Part shown: positions 25,437 through 33,682 of the stretch, one piece after another
Position numbering within the stretch: position 1 is the first letter of the stretch
How the letters are laid out: the number at the start of each line of letters is the position of its first letter
Assembly (NCBI GenBank): GCA_051814705.1
Contig: JBPWQW010000004.1
Location: forward strand, 62,001 to 126,000
Length of the DNA: 64,000 bases
Direction of reading: 5' to 3'
Source of the DNA: Geojedonia sp051814705
GTDB taxonomy: Bacteria; Bacteroidota; Bacteroidia; Flavobacteriales; Flavobacteriaceae
The notes under the pieces: generated by a model
Told to the model about the DNA's origin: nothing
Databases searched by the model: none
The model's input: the letters and a program-made list of their open reading frames with translations, nothing else
Program-made: the position numbers and the translations under genes

Positions 25437-26065
25437 TGAAGGTAGCAGTTTTAGATATCAACGGAAAAGACACAGGTAGGAAAGCAGAGCTTTCAAAGGA
25501 TGTGTTCGCAATTGAGCCTAATAACCATGCGGTTTATTTAGATGTTAAGCAATATCTTGCCAATCAACGTCAAGGTACGCACAAGGCTAAAGAAAGAGCA
25601 GAAATTTCTGGTAGTACACGTAAAATCAAGAAACAAAAAGGTACAGGTACTGCAAGAGCAGGAAGTATCAAATCTGGTGTGTTTAAAGGTGGAGGACGTA
25701 TGTTTGGCCCTAGACCAAGAAGCTACAGTTTTAAATTAAACAAAAACTTGAAACGTTTAGCGCGTAAATCTGCCTTAAGTATTAAGGCTAATGAAAACGC
25801 TATAGTGGTTTTGGAAGACTTTAATTTTGAAGCGCCAAAAACCAAAAATTTCACAGCTATTTTAAAAGCATTAAACATACAGGATAAAAAATCTTTGTTT
25901 GTGTTGGGAGCTTTAAATAATAATGTATATTTGTCATCACGAAATTTCGAAGGGTCTGAAGTTATAACTAACTTAGAATTAAGCACTTACAAAATTTTAA
26001 ACGCAAATAAATTAATCCTTTTAGAGAGTTCTTTGGAAGGAATCGAATCGAATTTAAGTAAATAG
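25436..26065 (+). CDS. rplD: 50S ribosomal protein uL4
   Basis: This 209-residue protein has a globular domain and an extended loop that lines the peptide exit tunnel (KIKKQKGTGTARAG and GGRMFGPRPRSYSFKLNK). In E. coli it is the autogenous regulator of the S10 operon; whether it acts here is unknown, but the hairpin upstream of rplC is a possible target. It is 7 bases from rplW. Confidence 0.97.
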   Translation: MKVAVLDINGKDTGRKAELSKDVFAIEPNNHAVYLDVKQYLANQRQGTHKAKERAEISGSTRKIKKQKGTGTARAGSIKSGVFKGGGRMFGPRPRSYSFKLNKNLKRLARKSALSIKANENAIVVLEDFNFEAPKTKNFTAILKALNIQDKKSLFVLGALNNNVYLSSRNFEGSEVITNLELSTYKILNANKLILLESSLEGIESNLSK

Positions 26066-26072
26066 GAAAACC

Positions 26073-26363
26073 ATGAGTATCTTAATTAAACCTATCATCA
26101 CTGAAAAAGCAACAACCAATAGTGAGTTGAACAATTGCTTTACGTTTCAAGTGAATACTAAGGCGAACAAGATAGAAATCAAAGAAGCAGTCGAGACTGC
26201 TTACGGTGTTTCTGTTGAAAACGTTCGTACTATAAATGTCCGCCCAGATAGAAGTACCAAGTTTACAAAAACTGGTATTCAACATGGTAAAACAAATGCT
26301 GTTAAAAAAGCAATTGTACAACTGGCGGAAGGTGAGACTATTGATTTATACAGTAACATGTAA
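26073..26363 (+). CDS. rplW: 50S ribosomal protein uL23
   Basis: The 96-residue uL23 sits at the tunnel exit and is a docking site for trigger factor and the signal recognition particle. Family segments are ILIKPIITEKATTNSE, TFQVNTKANKIEIKEAVE and the NVRTINVRPDRSTKFTK loop. It is closely spaced between rplD and rplB. Confidence 0.96.
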   Translation: MSILIKPIITEKATTNSELNNCFTFQVNTKANKIEIKEAVETAYGVSVENVRTINVRPDRSTKFTKTGIQHGKTNAVKKAIVQLAEGETIDLYSNM

Positions 26364-26373
26364 TTAGACAAAG

Positions 26374-27201
26374 ATGTCAGTAAGAAAATTAAAACCAATC
26401 ACATCAGCTCAGCGATTTAGAGTAGTAAATGGATTTGACGCCATCACTACTGATAAGCCGGAGAAGAGTTTGCTCGTTCCGAACAAAAGATCTGGTGGTA
26501 GAAACAGTCAAGGAAAGATGACTATGCGCCAAATTGGTGGAGGTCATAAAAGAAGGTATCGAATTATAGATTTTAAACGCCAAAAAACAGGAATCCCTGC
26601 AGAGGTGAAGTCTATTGAATACGATCCAAACAGAACAGCTTTTATCGCGTTATTGAATTATCAAGATGGAGAGAAAGCTTATATTATTGCACAAAATGGT
26701 TTACAAGTTGGGCAAAATGTAGTTTCTGGTAGAGAAGGTGTAGCTCCTGAAATTGGAAATGCAATGCCTTTAAGTCAAATTCCATTAGGTACTATAATCT
26801 CTTGTATAGAGTTACGCCCTGGACAAGGCGCTGTAATGGCGAGGAGTGCTGGAGCATTTGCTCAATTAATGGCAAGAGACGGTAAATTTGCAACAGTAAA
26901 ATTACCTTCAGGCGAAACACGATTAGTACTTGTTGAATGTTTAGCTACAATAGGAGTGATATCCAATTCAGATCATCAATTGATTGTATCAGGTAAAGCT
27001 GGTAGAAGTAGATGGTTAGGAAGAAGACCTAGAGTAAGACCAGTAGTAATGAACCCAGTTGATCACCCAATGGGTGGTGGTGAAGGTCGTGCTTCTGGAG
27101 GACACCCAAGATCTAGAAATGGTATTCCAGCTAAAGGTTATAGAACACGTTCTAAAACTAAAGCAAGTAATAAATATATTGTAGAACGTAGAAAGAAATA
27201 A
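26374..27201 (+). CDS. rplB: 50S ribosomal protein uL2
   Basis: This 275-residue protein is one of the most conserved in the 50S subunit and supports subunit association and peptidyl transfer. Hallmarks are KRSGGRNSQGKMTMRQIGGGHKRRYR near the N-terminus (in two shorter blocks), GQGAVMARSAGAFAQL, and the C-terminal NPVDHPMGGGEGRASGGHP with the conserved His. Length and spacing in the S10 order are normal. Confidence 0.98.
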   Translation: MSVRKLKPITSAQRFRVVNGFDAITTDKPEKSLLVPNKRSGGRNSQGKMTMRQIGGGHKRRYRIIDFKRQKTGIPAEVKSIEYDPNRTAFIALLNYQDGEKAYIIAQNGLQVGQNVVSGREGVAPEIGNAMPLSQIPLGTIISCIELRPGQGAVMARSAGAFAQLMARDGKFATVKLPSGETRLVLVECLATIGVISNSDHQLIVSGKAGRSRWLGRRPRVRPVVMNPVDHPMGGGEGRASGGHPRSRNGIPAKGYRTRSKTKASNKYIVERRKK

Positions 27202-27211
27202 TTGAGATAAT

Positions 27212-27490
27212 ATGGCACGTTCATTAAAAAAAGGACCTTACATCCATTATAAATTAGACAAAAAAGTTGCTGAAAATGTTGCAGCTAACAAGAAGACGGT
27301 AATCAAGACATGGTCTAGAGCCTCAATGATTAGCCCTGAGTTTGTTGGTCAAACCATTGCAGTTCATAATGGTCGTCAATTTGTACCAGTTTATGTAACT
27401 GAAAACATGGTAGGTCATAAGTTAGGAGAATTTTCACCGACCCGTTCGTTTAGAGGACATGCAGGGGCAAAAAATAAAGGTAAAAAATAA
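27212..27490 (+). CDS. rpsS: 30S ribosomal protein uS19
   Basis: The 92-residue uS19 forms a 30S-head complex with uS13 near the A site. It opens MARSLKKGPYIHYKLDKK and contains TWSRASMISPEFVGQTIAVH, VYVTENMVGHKLGEFSPTR and the basic tail GHAGAKNKGKK. It lies 10 bases after rplB and 5 before rplV. Confidence 0.97.
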   Translation: MARSLKKGPYIHYKLDKKVAENVAANKKTVIKTWSRASMISPEFVGQTIAVHNGRQFVPVYVTENMVGHKLGEFSPTRSFRGHAGAKNKGKK

Positions 27491-27495
27491 GCGCT

Positions 27496-27903
27496 ATGGG
27501 AAGTCGTAAAAAACAAATGGCAGACGCTATTAAAGAGGACAAAAAACAAGTTGCATTTGCAAAATTGAATAACTGTCCTACCTCACCACGAAAAATGCGT
27601 TTAATGGCAGATTTGGTTAGAGGAGAAAAAGCTGATAAAGCGCTTCAGATCCTTAAATTTAGTTCCAAAGAAGCCTCACGTCGTTTAGAAAAACTATTAT
27701 TATCTGCAATTGCCAATTGGCAAGCAAAAAATGAAGATGCAAGTCTTGAAGATGCAGATTTATTTGTTAAGGAGATTAGAGTGGATGGCGGAACTATGTT
27801 AAAAAGATTGCGTCCAGCACCACAAGGTCGCGCGCACAGAATTAGAAAACGTTCTAATCACGTTACTGTTGTGATTGGATCATTAAATAACACACAAAGT
27901 TAA
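27496..27903 (+). CDS. rplV: 50S ribosomal protein uL22
   Basis: This 135-residue protein lines the exit tunnel constriction; its beta-hairpin is the site of macrolide resistance changes in other bacteria. Signature segments are NCPTSPRKMRLMADLVRG, IANWQAKNED and the hairpin DGGTMLKRLRPAPQGRAHRI, ending RSNHVTVVIG. A short basic N-terminal extension (MGSRKKQMADAIKEDKKQ) precedes the core, as usual in Bacteroidota. Confidence 0.97.
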   Translation: MGSRKKQMADAIKEDKKQVAFAKLNNCPTSPRKMRLMADLVRGEKADKALQILKFSSKEASRRLEKLLLSAIANWQAKNEDASLEDADLFVKEIRVDGGTMLKRLRPAPQGRAHRIRKRSNHVTVVIGSLNNTQS

Positions 27904-27911
27904 GATAACGT

Positions 27912-28637
27912 ATGGGACAAAAAACAAACCCTATCGGGAATCGTTTAGGAATCATCAGAGGATGGGAATCTAACTGGTATGGTGGCAATGATTATGGAGA
28001 TAAACTTGCCGAAGACGATAAGATTAGAAAATATGTTCACGCTCGTTTATCAAAAGCTAGTGTGTCGAGAGTTATCATTGAGCGTACGCTTAAACTTGTA
28101 ACCGTTACTATTACTACTGCTCGTCCCGGTATCATTATCGGTAAAGGCGGTCAAGAAGTAGACAAGTTAAAAGAAGAGCTTAAGAAGATTACTGATAAAG
28201 AAGTTCAATTAAATATCTTTGAAATTAAGAGACCTGAGTTGGATGCCTTTTTAGTAGGTTCTAGTGTTGCTCGTCAAATAGAAAATCGTATTTCTTACAG
28301 ACGTGCCATCAAAATGGCAATTGCTGCAACGATGCGTATGAATGCTGAAGGAATCAAGATTCAGATTAGTGGTCGTTTAAACGGTGCTGAAATGGCACGC
28401 TCAGAACACTATAAAGAAGGTAGAATTCCATTATCAACATTTAGAGCTGATATCGATTATGCTTTAGTTGAGGCCCATACTACTTATGGAAGATTAGGTG
28501 TGAAAGTTTGGATCATGAAAGGTGAAGTATATGGTAAAAGAGAACTTTCTCCGTTAGTAGGTCTATCTAAAAAACAAGGAGGAAAATCCGCCGATGGCGG
28601 ACGTGGCGGAAATAATAGATCTCGTCGCAGAAAGTAA
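27912..28637 (+). CDS. rpsC: 30S ribosomal protein uS3
   Basis: The 241-residue uS3 lies at the mRNA entry tunnel and has helicase-related contacts. It begins MGQKTNPIGNRLGIIRGWES, has the KH domain with GIIIGKGGQEVDKLKEEL, then SISYRRAIKMA-type and GRLNGAEMARSEHYKEGRIP segments, and ends with a Gly/Arg-rich tail (GGRGGNNRSRRRK). It is 8 bases from rplV. Confidence 0.97.
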   Translation: MGQKTNPIGNRLGIIRGWESNWYGGNDYGDKLAEDDKIRKYVHARLSKASVSRVIIERTLKLVTVTITTARPGIIIGKGGQEVDKLKEELKKITDKEVQLNIFEIKRPELDAFLVGSSVARQIENRISYRRAIKMAIAATMRMNAEGIKIQISGRLNGAEMARSEHYKEGRIPLSTFRADIDYALVEAHTTYGRLGVKVWIMKGEVYGKRELSPLVGLSKKQGGKSADGGRGGNNRSRRRK

Positions 28638-28655
28638 TTTTTAAAGTAAAGAAAA

Positions 28656-29081
28656 ATGTTACAACCGAAAAAAACAAAATTTCGTAAGGTCCAAAAAGGA
28701 CGTATGAAAGGAAATTCTGGAAGAGGCCACGAGCTTTCAAATGGAATGTTTGGAATTAAATCAGTTCATGAAAAAGGTATGTTTTTAACATCACGTCAAA
28801 TAGAGGCAGCTCGTATTGCAGCTACACGTTTTATGAAAAGAGAAGGCCAACTTTGGATTAAAATATTTCCAGATAAGCCTATTACAAAGAAACCTCTTGA
28901 AGTACGTATGGGTAAAGGAAAAGGTGCCGTTGAATATTGGGTAGCTATTGTTAAGCCGGGAAGAATACTTTTTGAAGTTGGTGGTGTACCCATGGATGTG
29001 GCTAAAGAAGCCTTACGTTTAGCAGCTCAAAAATTACCAGTAAAGACAAAGTTCCTTATAGCTCGTGATTACGAAGCTTAA
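28656..29081 (+). CDS. rplP: 50S ribosomal protein uL16
   Basis: This 141-residue protein organises the tRNA-binding A and P sites of the 50S subunit. It starts MLQPKKTKFRKVQKGRMKG and includes the ITKKPLEVRMGKGKGAVEYW block with the Arg hydroxylated in some bacteria, and GRILFEVGGVPMDVAKEALR. It is followed after 12 bases by rpmC. Confidence 0.97.
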   Translation: MLQPKKTKFRKVQKGRMKGNSGRGHELSNGMFGIKSVHEKGMFLTSRQIEAARIAATRFMKREGQLWIKIFPDKPITKKPLEVRMGKGKGAVEYWVAIVKPGRILFEVGGVPMDVAKEALRLAAQKLPVKTKFLIARDYEA

Positions 29082-29093
29082 TATAGAAGTATT

Positions 29094-29285
29094 ATGAAGC
29101 AAGCAGAAATTAAACAGCTATCAGTAGCTGAGTTACAAGAAAAACTTGGTGAGATCAAAAAGAGTTATTCAGACCTGAAAATGGCACATGGAATAGCGCC
29201 TTTAGAAAATCCAATTCAGTTACAAAACATTAAACGTTCAGTAGCAAGAATCGCAACAGAATTAACTAAAAGAGAAATACAATAA
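29094..29285 (+). CDS. rpmC: 50S ribosomal protein uL29
   Basis: This small 63-residue two-helix protein of the tunnel exit region forms part of the chaperone docking site with uL23. Segments ELQEKLGEIKKSYSDLKMAH and NPIQLQNIKRSVARIATELTKRE fit the family. It lies between rplP and rpsQ in the conserved order. Confidence 0.95.
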   Translation: MKQAEIKQLSVAELQEKLGEIKKSYSDLKMAHGIAPLENPIQLQNIKRSVARIATELTKREIQ

Positions 29286-29302
29286 TAGTATTCCGCTGAA
29301 AG

Positions 29303-29560
29303 ATGGAAAATAGAAATTTAAGAAAAGAACGTATAGGAGTTGTAACCAGTAACAAGATGCAAAAATCAATTGTGGTTGCTGAAGTTAAAAAAGTTAAGCA
29401 TCCTATGTATGGTAAATTCGTGTTGAAAACAAAAAAATATGTTGCACACGATGAAACGAACGATTGTAACATTGGGGATACTGTAAAGATCATGGAAACA
29501 CGACCTTTAAGTAAATCTAAATGTTGGAGATTAGTAGAAATAATTGAAAGAGCTAAGTAA
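29303..29560 (+). CDS. rpsQ: 30S ribosomal protein uS17
   Basis: The 85-residue OB-fold protein binds 16S rRNA early in assembly. Recognised by LRKERIGVVTSNKMQKSIVV, HPMYGKFVLKTKKYVAHDE and the CNIGDTVKIMETRPLSKSK block. Its stop is 2 bases before the rplN ATG. Confidence 0.97.
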   Translation: MENRNLRKERIGVVTSNKMQKSIVVAEVKKVKHPMYGKFVLKTKKYVAHDETNDCNIGDTVKIMETRPLSKSKCWRLVEIIERAK

Positions 29561-29562
29561 TA

Positions 29563-29931
29563 ATGATACAACAAGAATCAAGATTAAAAGTAGCTGATAA
29601 CACAGGAGCCAAAGAAGTTTTGACCATCCGTGTTCTAGGAGGTACTAAAAGAAGATATGCTTCTATAGGTGATAAAATTGTGGTGTCTGTTAAAGACGCA
29701 ACTCCTAACGGTAATATTAAAAAAGGAGCGGTTTCAACAGCTGTTATTGTTCGTACCGTAAAAGAAGTAAGACGTCCAGATGGATCTTACATCCGATTCG
29801 ATGATAATGCTTGTGTGCTTTTAAACCCTCAAGGGGAAATGAGAGGTACACGTGTATTTGGTCCAGTAGCTAGAGAACTTCGTGATAAACAATTCATGAA
29901 AATTGTATCATTGGCACCTGAAGTGCTTTAA
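29563..29931 (+). CDS. rplN: 50S ribosomal protein uL14
   Basis: This 122-residue protein forms an intersubunit bridge and is also the binding site of the silencing factor RsfS, encoded elsewhere in this window (49708-50079). It begins MIQQESRLKVADNTGAKEV and contains VRTVKEVRRPDGSYIRFDDN and GTRVFGPVARELR. Confidence 0.97.
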   Translation: MIQQESRLKVADNTGAKEVLTIRVLGGTKRRYASIGDKIVVSVKDATPNGNIKKGAVSTAVIVRTVKEVRRPDGSYIRFDDNACVLLNPQGEMRGTRVFGPVARELRDKQFMKIVSLAPEVL

Positions 29932-29943
29932 TGACTAAGTAAG

Positions 29944-30255
29944 ATGACAAAGTTTAAAATAAAATCAGGAGATACCGTACAAGTAATAGCCGGAGACAAT
30001 AAAGGTTTAGAAGGCAAAGTACTTAAAGTATTTACGGATAAAAACAAGGCCATTGTTGAAGGTGCAAACATGGTTAAAAAACACACCAAACCAAGTGCTA
30101 AAAGTCCACAAGGTGGTATTGTTGAAAAAGAAGCGCCAATCCATATTTCAAATCTGTCTCTTTTAACAAAAAAAGGAGAAACAACACGAGTTGGATATAA
30201 AATGGAAGGTGATAAAAAGGTGAGATTCTCCAAAAAATCTAATGAAGTAATATAG
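29944..30255 (+). CDS. rplX: 50S ribosomal protein uL24
   Basis: The 103-residue uL24 is an assembly initiator of the 50S subunit with a KOW motif: KSGDTVQVIAGDNKGLEGKV. The conserved GANMVKKHTKPSAKSPQGGI loop and IHISNLSLL follow. It lies 12 bases after rplN and 2 before rplE. Confidence 0.97.
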   Translation: MTKFKIKSGDTVQVIAGDNKGLEGKVLKVFTDKNKAIVEGANMVKKHTKPSAKSPQGGIVEKEAPIHISNLSLLTKKGETTRVGYKMEGDKKVRFSKKSNEVI

Positions 30256-30257
30256 AT

Positions 30258-30809
30258 ATGGCTTACGTTTCAAGATTAAAACAAGAGTATAAGGAAAAAG
30301 TAATTCCAGCTCTTACAGAAGAATTTGGATATAAAAATGTGATGCAGGTTCCAAAACTAAAAAAGATAGTCATATCTAAAGGTGTTGGAGCAGCTGTAGC
30401 TGATAAAAAATTAATTGATCATGCTATTGATGAATTGACAAAAATTTCAGGCCAAAAAGCAGTAGCAACATTATCTAAAAAAGACGTTGCATCATTTAAA
30501 TTGCGTAAAGGCATGCCAATTGGTGTAAGGGTTACATTAAGAGGAGAGCAAATGTATGAGTTTTTGGATCGTTTGGTAACATCTGCTTTACCACGTGTAA
30601 GAGATTTTAATGGTATAAAAGCTAAAGGATTTGATGGAAGAGGGAATTACAATTTAGGAATTACTGAACAAATCATATTTCCTGAAATTGATATTGATAA
30701 AATCAACAAAATATCTGGAATGGACATTGCATTTGTAACGTCCGCCGATACAGATAAAGAAGCACAATCATTATTAACAGAATTAGGTTTACCGTTTCAA
30801 AAGAATTAA
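30258..30809 (+). CDS. rplE: 50S ribosomal protein uL5
   Basis: This 183-residue protein of the central protuberance binds 5S rRNA and contacts P-site tRNA. Segments include YKEKVIPALTEEFGYKNVMQ, KKIVISKGVGAA, KLRKGMPIGVRVTLRG and GITEQIIFPEIDIDKI. It has the standard length and sits directly before rpsN. Confidence 0.97.
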   Translation: MAYVSRLKQEYKEKVIPALTEEFGYKNVMQVPKLKKIVISKGVGAAVADKKLIDHAIDELTKISGQKAVATLSKKDVASFKLRKGMPIGVRVTLRGEQMYEFLDRLVTSALPRVRDFNGIKAKGFDGRGNYNLGITEQIIFPEIDIDKINKISGMDIAFVTSADTDKEAQSLLTELGLPFQKN

Positions 30810-30812
30810 GAT

Positions 30813-31082
30813 ATGGCTAAAGAATCAATGAAAGCCCGTGAGGTAAAAAGAGCAAAAACAGTAGCTAAATATGCTGAAAAACGCAAAGCTTTAAAAGAAG
30901 CAGGCGATTATGAAGCATTGCAAAAGTTACCAAAAAATGCATCACCAGTACGTATGCACAACAGATGTAAACTTACAGGAAGACCTAAAGGTTATGTTCG
31001 TACGTTTGGAATCTCACGTGTAATGTTACGTGAAATGGCCAATAAAGGATTAATACCAGGAGTAAGAAAAGCTAGCTGGTAA
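30813..31082 (+). CDS. rpsN: 30S ribosomal protein uS14 (zinc-independent form)
   Basis: The 89-residue uS14 has a single Cys (MHNRCKLTGRPKGYVRTFG), so it is the longer C-minus form that lacks the CxxC...CxxC zinc ribbon. The closing ISRVMLREMANKGLIPGVRKASW is canonical (in two parts). The C-minus form is the norm in this phylum. A structured 73-base spacer separates it from rpsH. Confidence 0.97.
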   Translation: MAKESMKAREVKRAKTVAKYAEKRKALKEAGDYEALQKLPKNASPVRMHNRCKLTGRPKGYVRTFGISRVMLREMANKGLIPGVRKASW

Positions 31083-31155
31083 TAAATAAGTATAATTGGT
31101 TTGAAGTTCGTCCCGAGTATTCGGAATCGAAAACCAAAACCGCAAATTAATATCA
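31083..31155. other. Structured spacer between rpsN and rpsH
   Basis: The spacer contains nested inverted repeats: TTGGTTT near its start and AAAACCAA near its end, with CCGAGTATTCGG between them. It shares TCCCGAG with the rpsJ-rplC spacer. There is no T-run, so it is not a typical terminator. No coding potential. Confidence 0.4.
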
Positions 31156-31554
31156 ATGTATACAGATCCAATCGCAGATTATCTAACAAGAATTAGAAAT
31201 GCAGTTAAAGCCAACCATAGAGTGGTTGAAATCCCTGCTTCTAATCTTAAAAAAGAAATCACCAAAATATTATTCGAACAAGGATATATTTTAAGTTATA
31301 AGTTTGATGATTCAACCGTACAGGGCACTATAAAAATTGCTCTTAAATACAATAAAGAAACAAAAGAGCCGGTCATCAAAAAAATACAAAGAATCAGTAA
31401 ACCAGGTTTACGTAAATACGCAAACGCCAACGAAATGCCAAGAATCCTTAACGGACTTGGAATTGCAATTGTTTCAACATCTCATGGGGTGTTAACAGGA
31501 AAACAAGCGCATAGAGATAATGTAGGTGGCGAGTTATTGTGTTACGTTTACTAA
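31156..31554 (+). CDS. rpsH: 30S ribosomal protein uS8
   Basis: This 132-residue 16S rRNA-binding protein of the platform starts MYTDPIADYLTRIRNAVKA and ends with the conserved GIAIVSTSHGVLTGKQAHRD segment (in two parts) and GGELLCYVY. In E. coli it is the autogenous repressor of the spc operon; the unusual structured spacer directly upstream might be a regulatory target, which is inference. Confidence 0.97.
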   Translation: MYTDPIADYLTRIRNAVKANHRVVEIPASNLKKEITKILFEQGYILSYKFDDSTVQGTIKIALKYNKETKEPVIKKIQRISKPGLRKYANANEMPRILNGLGIAIVSTSHGVLTGKQAHRDNVGGELLCYVY

Positions 31555-31571
31555 TCTAAAACAGAAAGAAT

Positions 31572-32114
31572 ATGTCAAGAATAGGAAATAACCCGGTAGC
31601 AATTCCAGAAGGAGTCACAGTAGACCTTAACGATAATATTATTACTGTAAAAGGTAAATTAGGAGAACTTACTCAAGAGTACTCTGGTATCGAAATAAAA
31701 ATTGAAGAAGGAAGCGTTCATTTTACCAGATCATCTGATAAAAATGAGCAAAAAGCTAAACATGGCCTTTACAGATCTTTGGTCAATAATATGATAAAAG
31801 GTGTATCTAAAGGTTGGACCAAAGAATTGGAACTTGTGGGTGTTGGTTATAGAGCATCAAACCAAGGACAAAAATTGGATTTGGCTTTAGGATATTCACA
31901 CAATATAATTTTAGATTTGGCTCCAGAAGTAAAAGTGGAAGCTATTACTGAAAAAGGAAAAAATCCAATAGTGAAATTAACATCTCATGACAAACAATTG
32001 GTTGGGCAAGTCGCAGCTAAGATTCGTGGGTTTAGAAAACCTGAACCTTACAAAGGTAAAGGTGTCAAGTTTGTAGGTGAAGAATTAAGAAGAAAAGCAG
32101 GTAAATCAGCTTAA
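31572..32114 (+). CDS. rplF: 50S ribosomal protein uL6
   Basis: The 180-residue uL6 has two homologous alpha/beta domains near the sarcin-ricin loop. It begins MSRIGNNPVAIPEGVTVDL; LVNNMIKGVSKGWTKELELVG joins the domains and the C-terminal GFRKPEPYKGKGVKF signature is present. Spacing and order are standard. Confidence 0.97.
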   Translation: MSRIGNNPVAIPEGVTVDLNDNIITVKGKLGELTQEYSGIEIKIEEGSVHFTRSSDKNEQKAKHGLYRSLVNNMIKGVSKGWTKELELVGVGYRASNQGQKLDLALGYSHNIILDLAPEVKVEAITEKGKNPIVKLTSHDKQLVGQVAAKIRGFRKPEPYKGKGVKFVGEELRRKAGKSA

Positions 32115-32123
32115 TAGTAAGTT

Positions 32124-32480
32124 ATGGCATTAACAAAATATAAAAACAGGTTAAGAATTAAAAGTAGAATACGCAAAGTAGTTTCTGGCACAGAGTCCAG
32201 ACCACGTTTAGCCGTATTTAGAAGCAATAAAGAAATTTATGCTCAAATTGTAGATGATGTATCTGGTAAAACTATTATTGCTGCATCTTCAAGAGACAAA
32301 GACTTGAGTACAGCTAAGGGTACTAAAACAGAAATAGCTGCATTGGTAGGTAAATCTCTTGCCGAAAAAGCATTAAAAGCTGGTGTAGAAGCCATTGCTT
32401 TTGATAGAGGTGGTTATCAATATCATGGTAGAGTAAAATCGTTGGCAGAAGGTGCTAGAGAAGGCGGACTAAAATTCTAA
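32124..32480 (+). CDS. rplR: 50S ribosomal protein uL18
   Basis: This 118-residue 5S rRNA-binding protein has RPRLAVFRSNKEIYAQIVDD, the GKSLAEKALKAGVEAIAFDR helix and the closing YHGRVKSLAEGAREGGLKF. It lies 9 bases after rplF and 6 before rpsE. Confidence 0.97.
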   Translation: MALTKYKNRLRIKSRIRKVVSGTESRPRLAVFRSNKEIYAQIVDDVSGKTIIAASSRDKDLSTAKGTKTEIAALVGKSLAEKALKAGVEAIAFDRGGYQYHGRVKSLAEGAREGGLKF

Positions 32481-32486
32481 GACAAT

Positions 32487-33011
32487 ATGTATCAAAAATA
32501 TAAAAACGCAGAATTAGTAAAACCAAGTGGAATAGATCTTAAAGATCATCTAGTTGGTGTACAAAGGGTAACCAAAGTAACAAAAGGTGGTAGAGCATTT
32601 GGCTTTTCAGCTATTGTTGTTGTTGGTGACGAGGCAGGTGTAGTAGGCCATGGTTTAGGAAAATCTAAAGATGTTGCTACAGCAATTGCAAAAGCAGTTG
32701 AAGATGCAAAGAAAAATTTGGTTAGAATCCCAATCATCAAACAAACCCTGCCACATGAGCAAAAAGGTAAATTTGGTGGAGCAAGAGTAAACATTATTCC
32801 CGCAGCACCTGGTACAGGAGTTATTGCAGGAGGAGCGGTTAGAACCGTACTAGAGGCTGTTGGTGTACACGATGTATTATCAAAATCTCAAGGTTCTTCT
32901 AACCCTCATAATGTTGTAAAGGCTACTTTTGATGCTTTATTGCAGTTAAGAGATGCAAAATCTATTGCAAAAGAACGAGGTATTTCACTTGATAATGTAT
33001 TTAATGGTTAA
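32487..33011 (+). CDS. rpsE: 30S ribosomal protein uS5
   Basis: The 174-residue uS5 lies at the mRNA entry channel and influences accuracy. The double-stranded-RNA-binding-like N-terminal domain contains VTKVTKGGRAFGFSAIVVVG and GKSKDVATAIAKAVEDAKKN; the C-terminal domain has PAAPGTGVIAGGAVRTVLEA and GSSNPHNVVKATFDAL. Confidence 0.97.
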   Translation: MYQKYKNAELVKPSGIDLKDHLVGVQRVTKVTKGGRAFGFSAIVVVGDEAGVVGHGLGKSKDVATAIAKAVEDAKKNLVRIPIIKQTLPHEQKGKFGGARVNIIPAAPGTGVIAGGAVRTVLEAVGVHDVLSKSQGSSNPHNVVKATFDALLQLRDAKSIAKERGISLDNVFNG

Positions 33012-33019
33012 TCTATAGG

Positions 33020-33205
33020 ATGATGGCAAAGATTAAAGTAACAAAGACGAAAAGCGCAATCAATCGTACCCAAACTCAAAAGAGAACAATGGAATCTTTA
33101 GGGTTGAGAAAAATCGGGCAGGTTGTCGAACATGATGCCACTCCAAATATTATTGGTATGGTGAATAAAGTTAAACATTTAGTTTCTGTTGAAGAAATAA
33201 AATAA
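33020..33205 (+). CDS. rpmD: 50S ribosomal protein uL30
   Basis: This small ferredoxin-like-fold protein reads KIKVTKTKSAINRTQTQKRT and SLGLRKIGQVVEHDATPNI. Two adjacent ATG codons (33020 and 33023) are possible starts; the second gives the usual MAKIKV beginning and 60 residues, the first adds one Met. Confidence 0.95.
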   Translation: MMAKIKVTKTKSAINRTQTQKRTMESLGLRKIGQVVEHDATPNIIGMVNKVKHLVSVEEIK

Positions 33206-33216
33206 TAAGACACAAA

Positions 33217-33669
33217 ATGGACTTAAGTAATTTAAAACCAGCGGCAGGGTCGGTTAAAAATCAAGGTAAAAGAATAGGTAGAGGACAAGGTTCCGGTAAA
33301 GGTGGAACTGCAACTCGTGGTCACAAAGGTGCTAAATCACGTTCTGGTTATTCTAAAAAAGTAGGTTTTGAAGGTGGGCAAATGCCACTTCAAAGACGTG
33401 TGCCAAAATTTGGTTTCACCAACATTAACCGTGTAGAATATCAAGGTATTAATCTTGACACCTTACAACAGCTGGTAGAAGACAAAAAGATAAAGGGAAC
33501 TGTAGATTTTGAAACCTTTATTGAACTGCGTTTAGCTACTAAAAACGACTTAGTAAAGATTTTGGGCCGTGGAGAATTGACATCTAAATTAAAAGTATCT
33601 GCTCATAAATTTACTGCTTCAGCAAAAGCTGCTATTGAAGCTGCAGGTGGTGAAGTTGTAACTTTATAA
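33217..33669 (+). CDS. rplO: 50S ribosomal protein uL15
   Basis: This 150-residue late-assembly protein has an extended basic N-terminal arm (GSVKNQGKRIGRGQGSGKGG, TRGHKGAKSRSG) and a C-terminal domain with LPLQRRVPKFGF-type sequence (MPLQRRVPKFGFTNI) and KVSAHKFTASAKAAIEAAGG. It directly precedes secY, as in most bacteria. Confidence 0.97.
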   Translation: MDLSNLKPAAGSVKNQGKRIGRGQGSGKGGTATRGHKGAKSRSGYSKKVGFEGGQMPLQRRVPKFGFTNINRVEYQGINLDTLQQLVEDKKIKGTVDFETFIELRLATKNDLVKILGRGELTSKLKVSAHKFTASAKAAIEAAGGEVVTL

Positions 33670-33682
33670 GATATAGTAAAGG

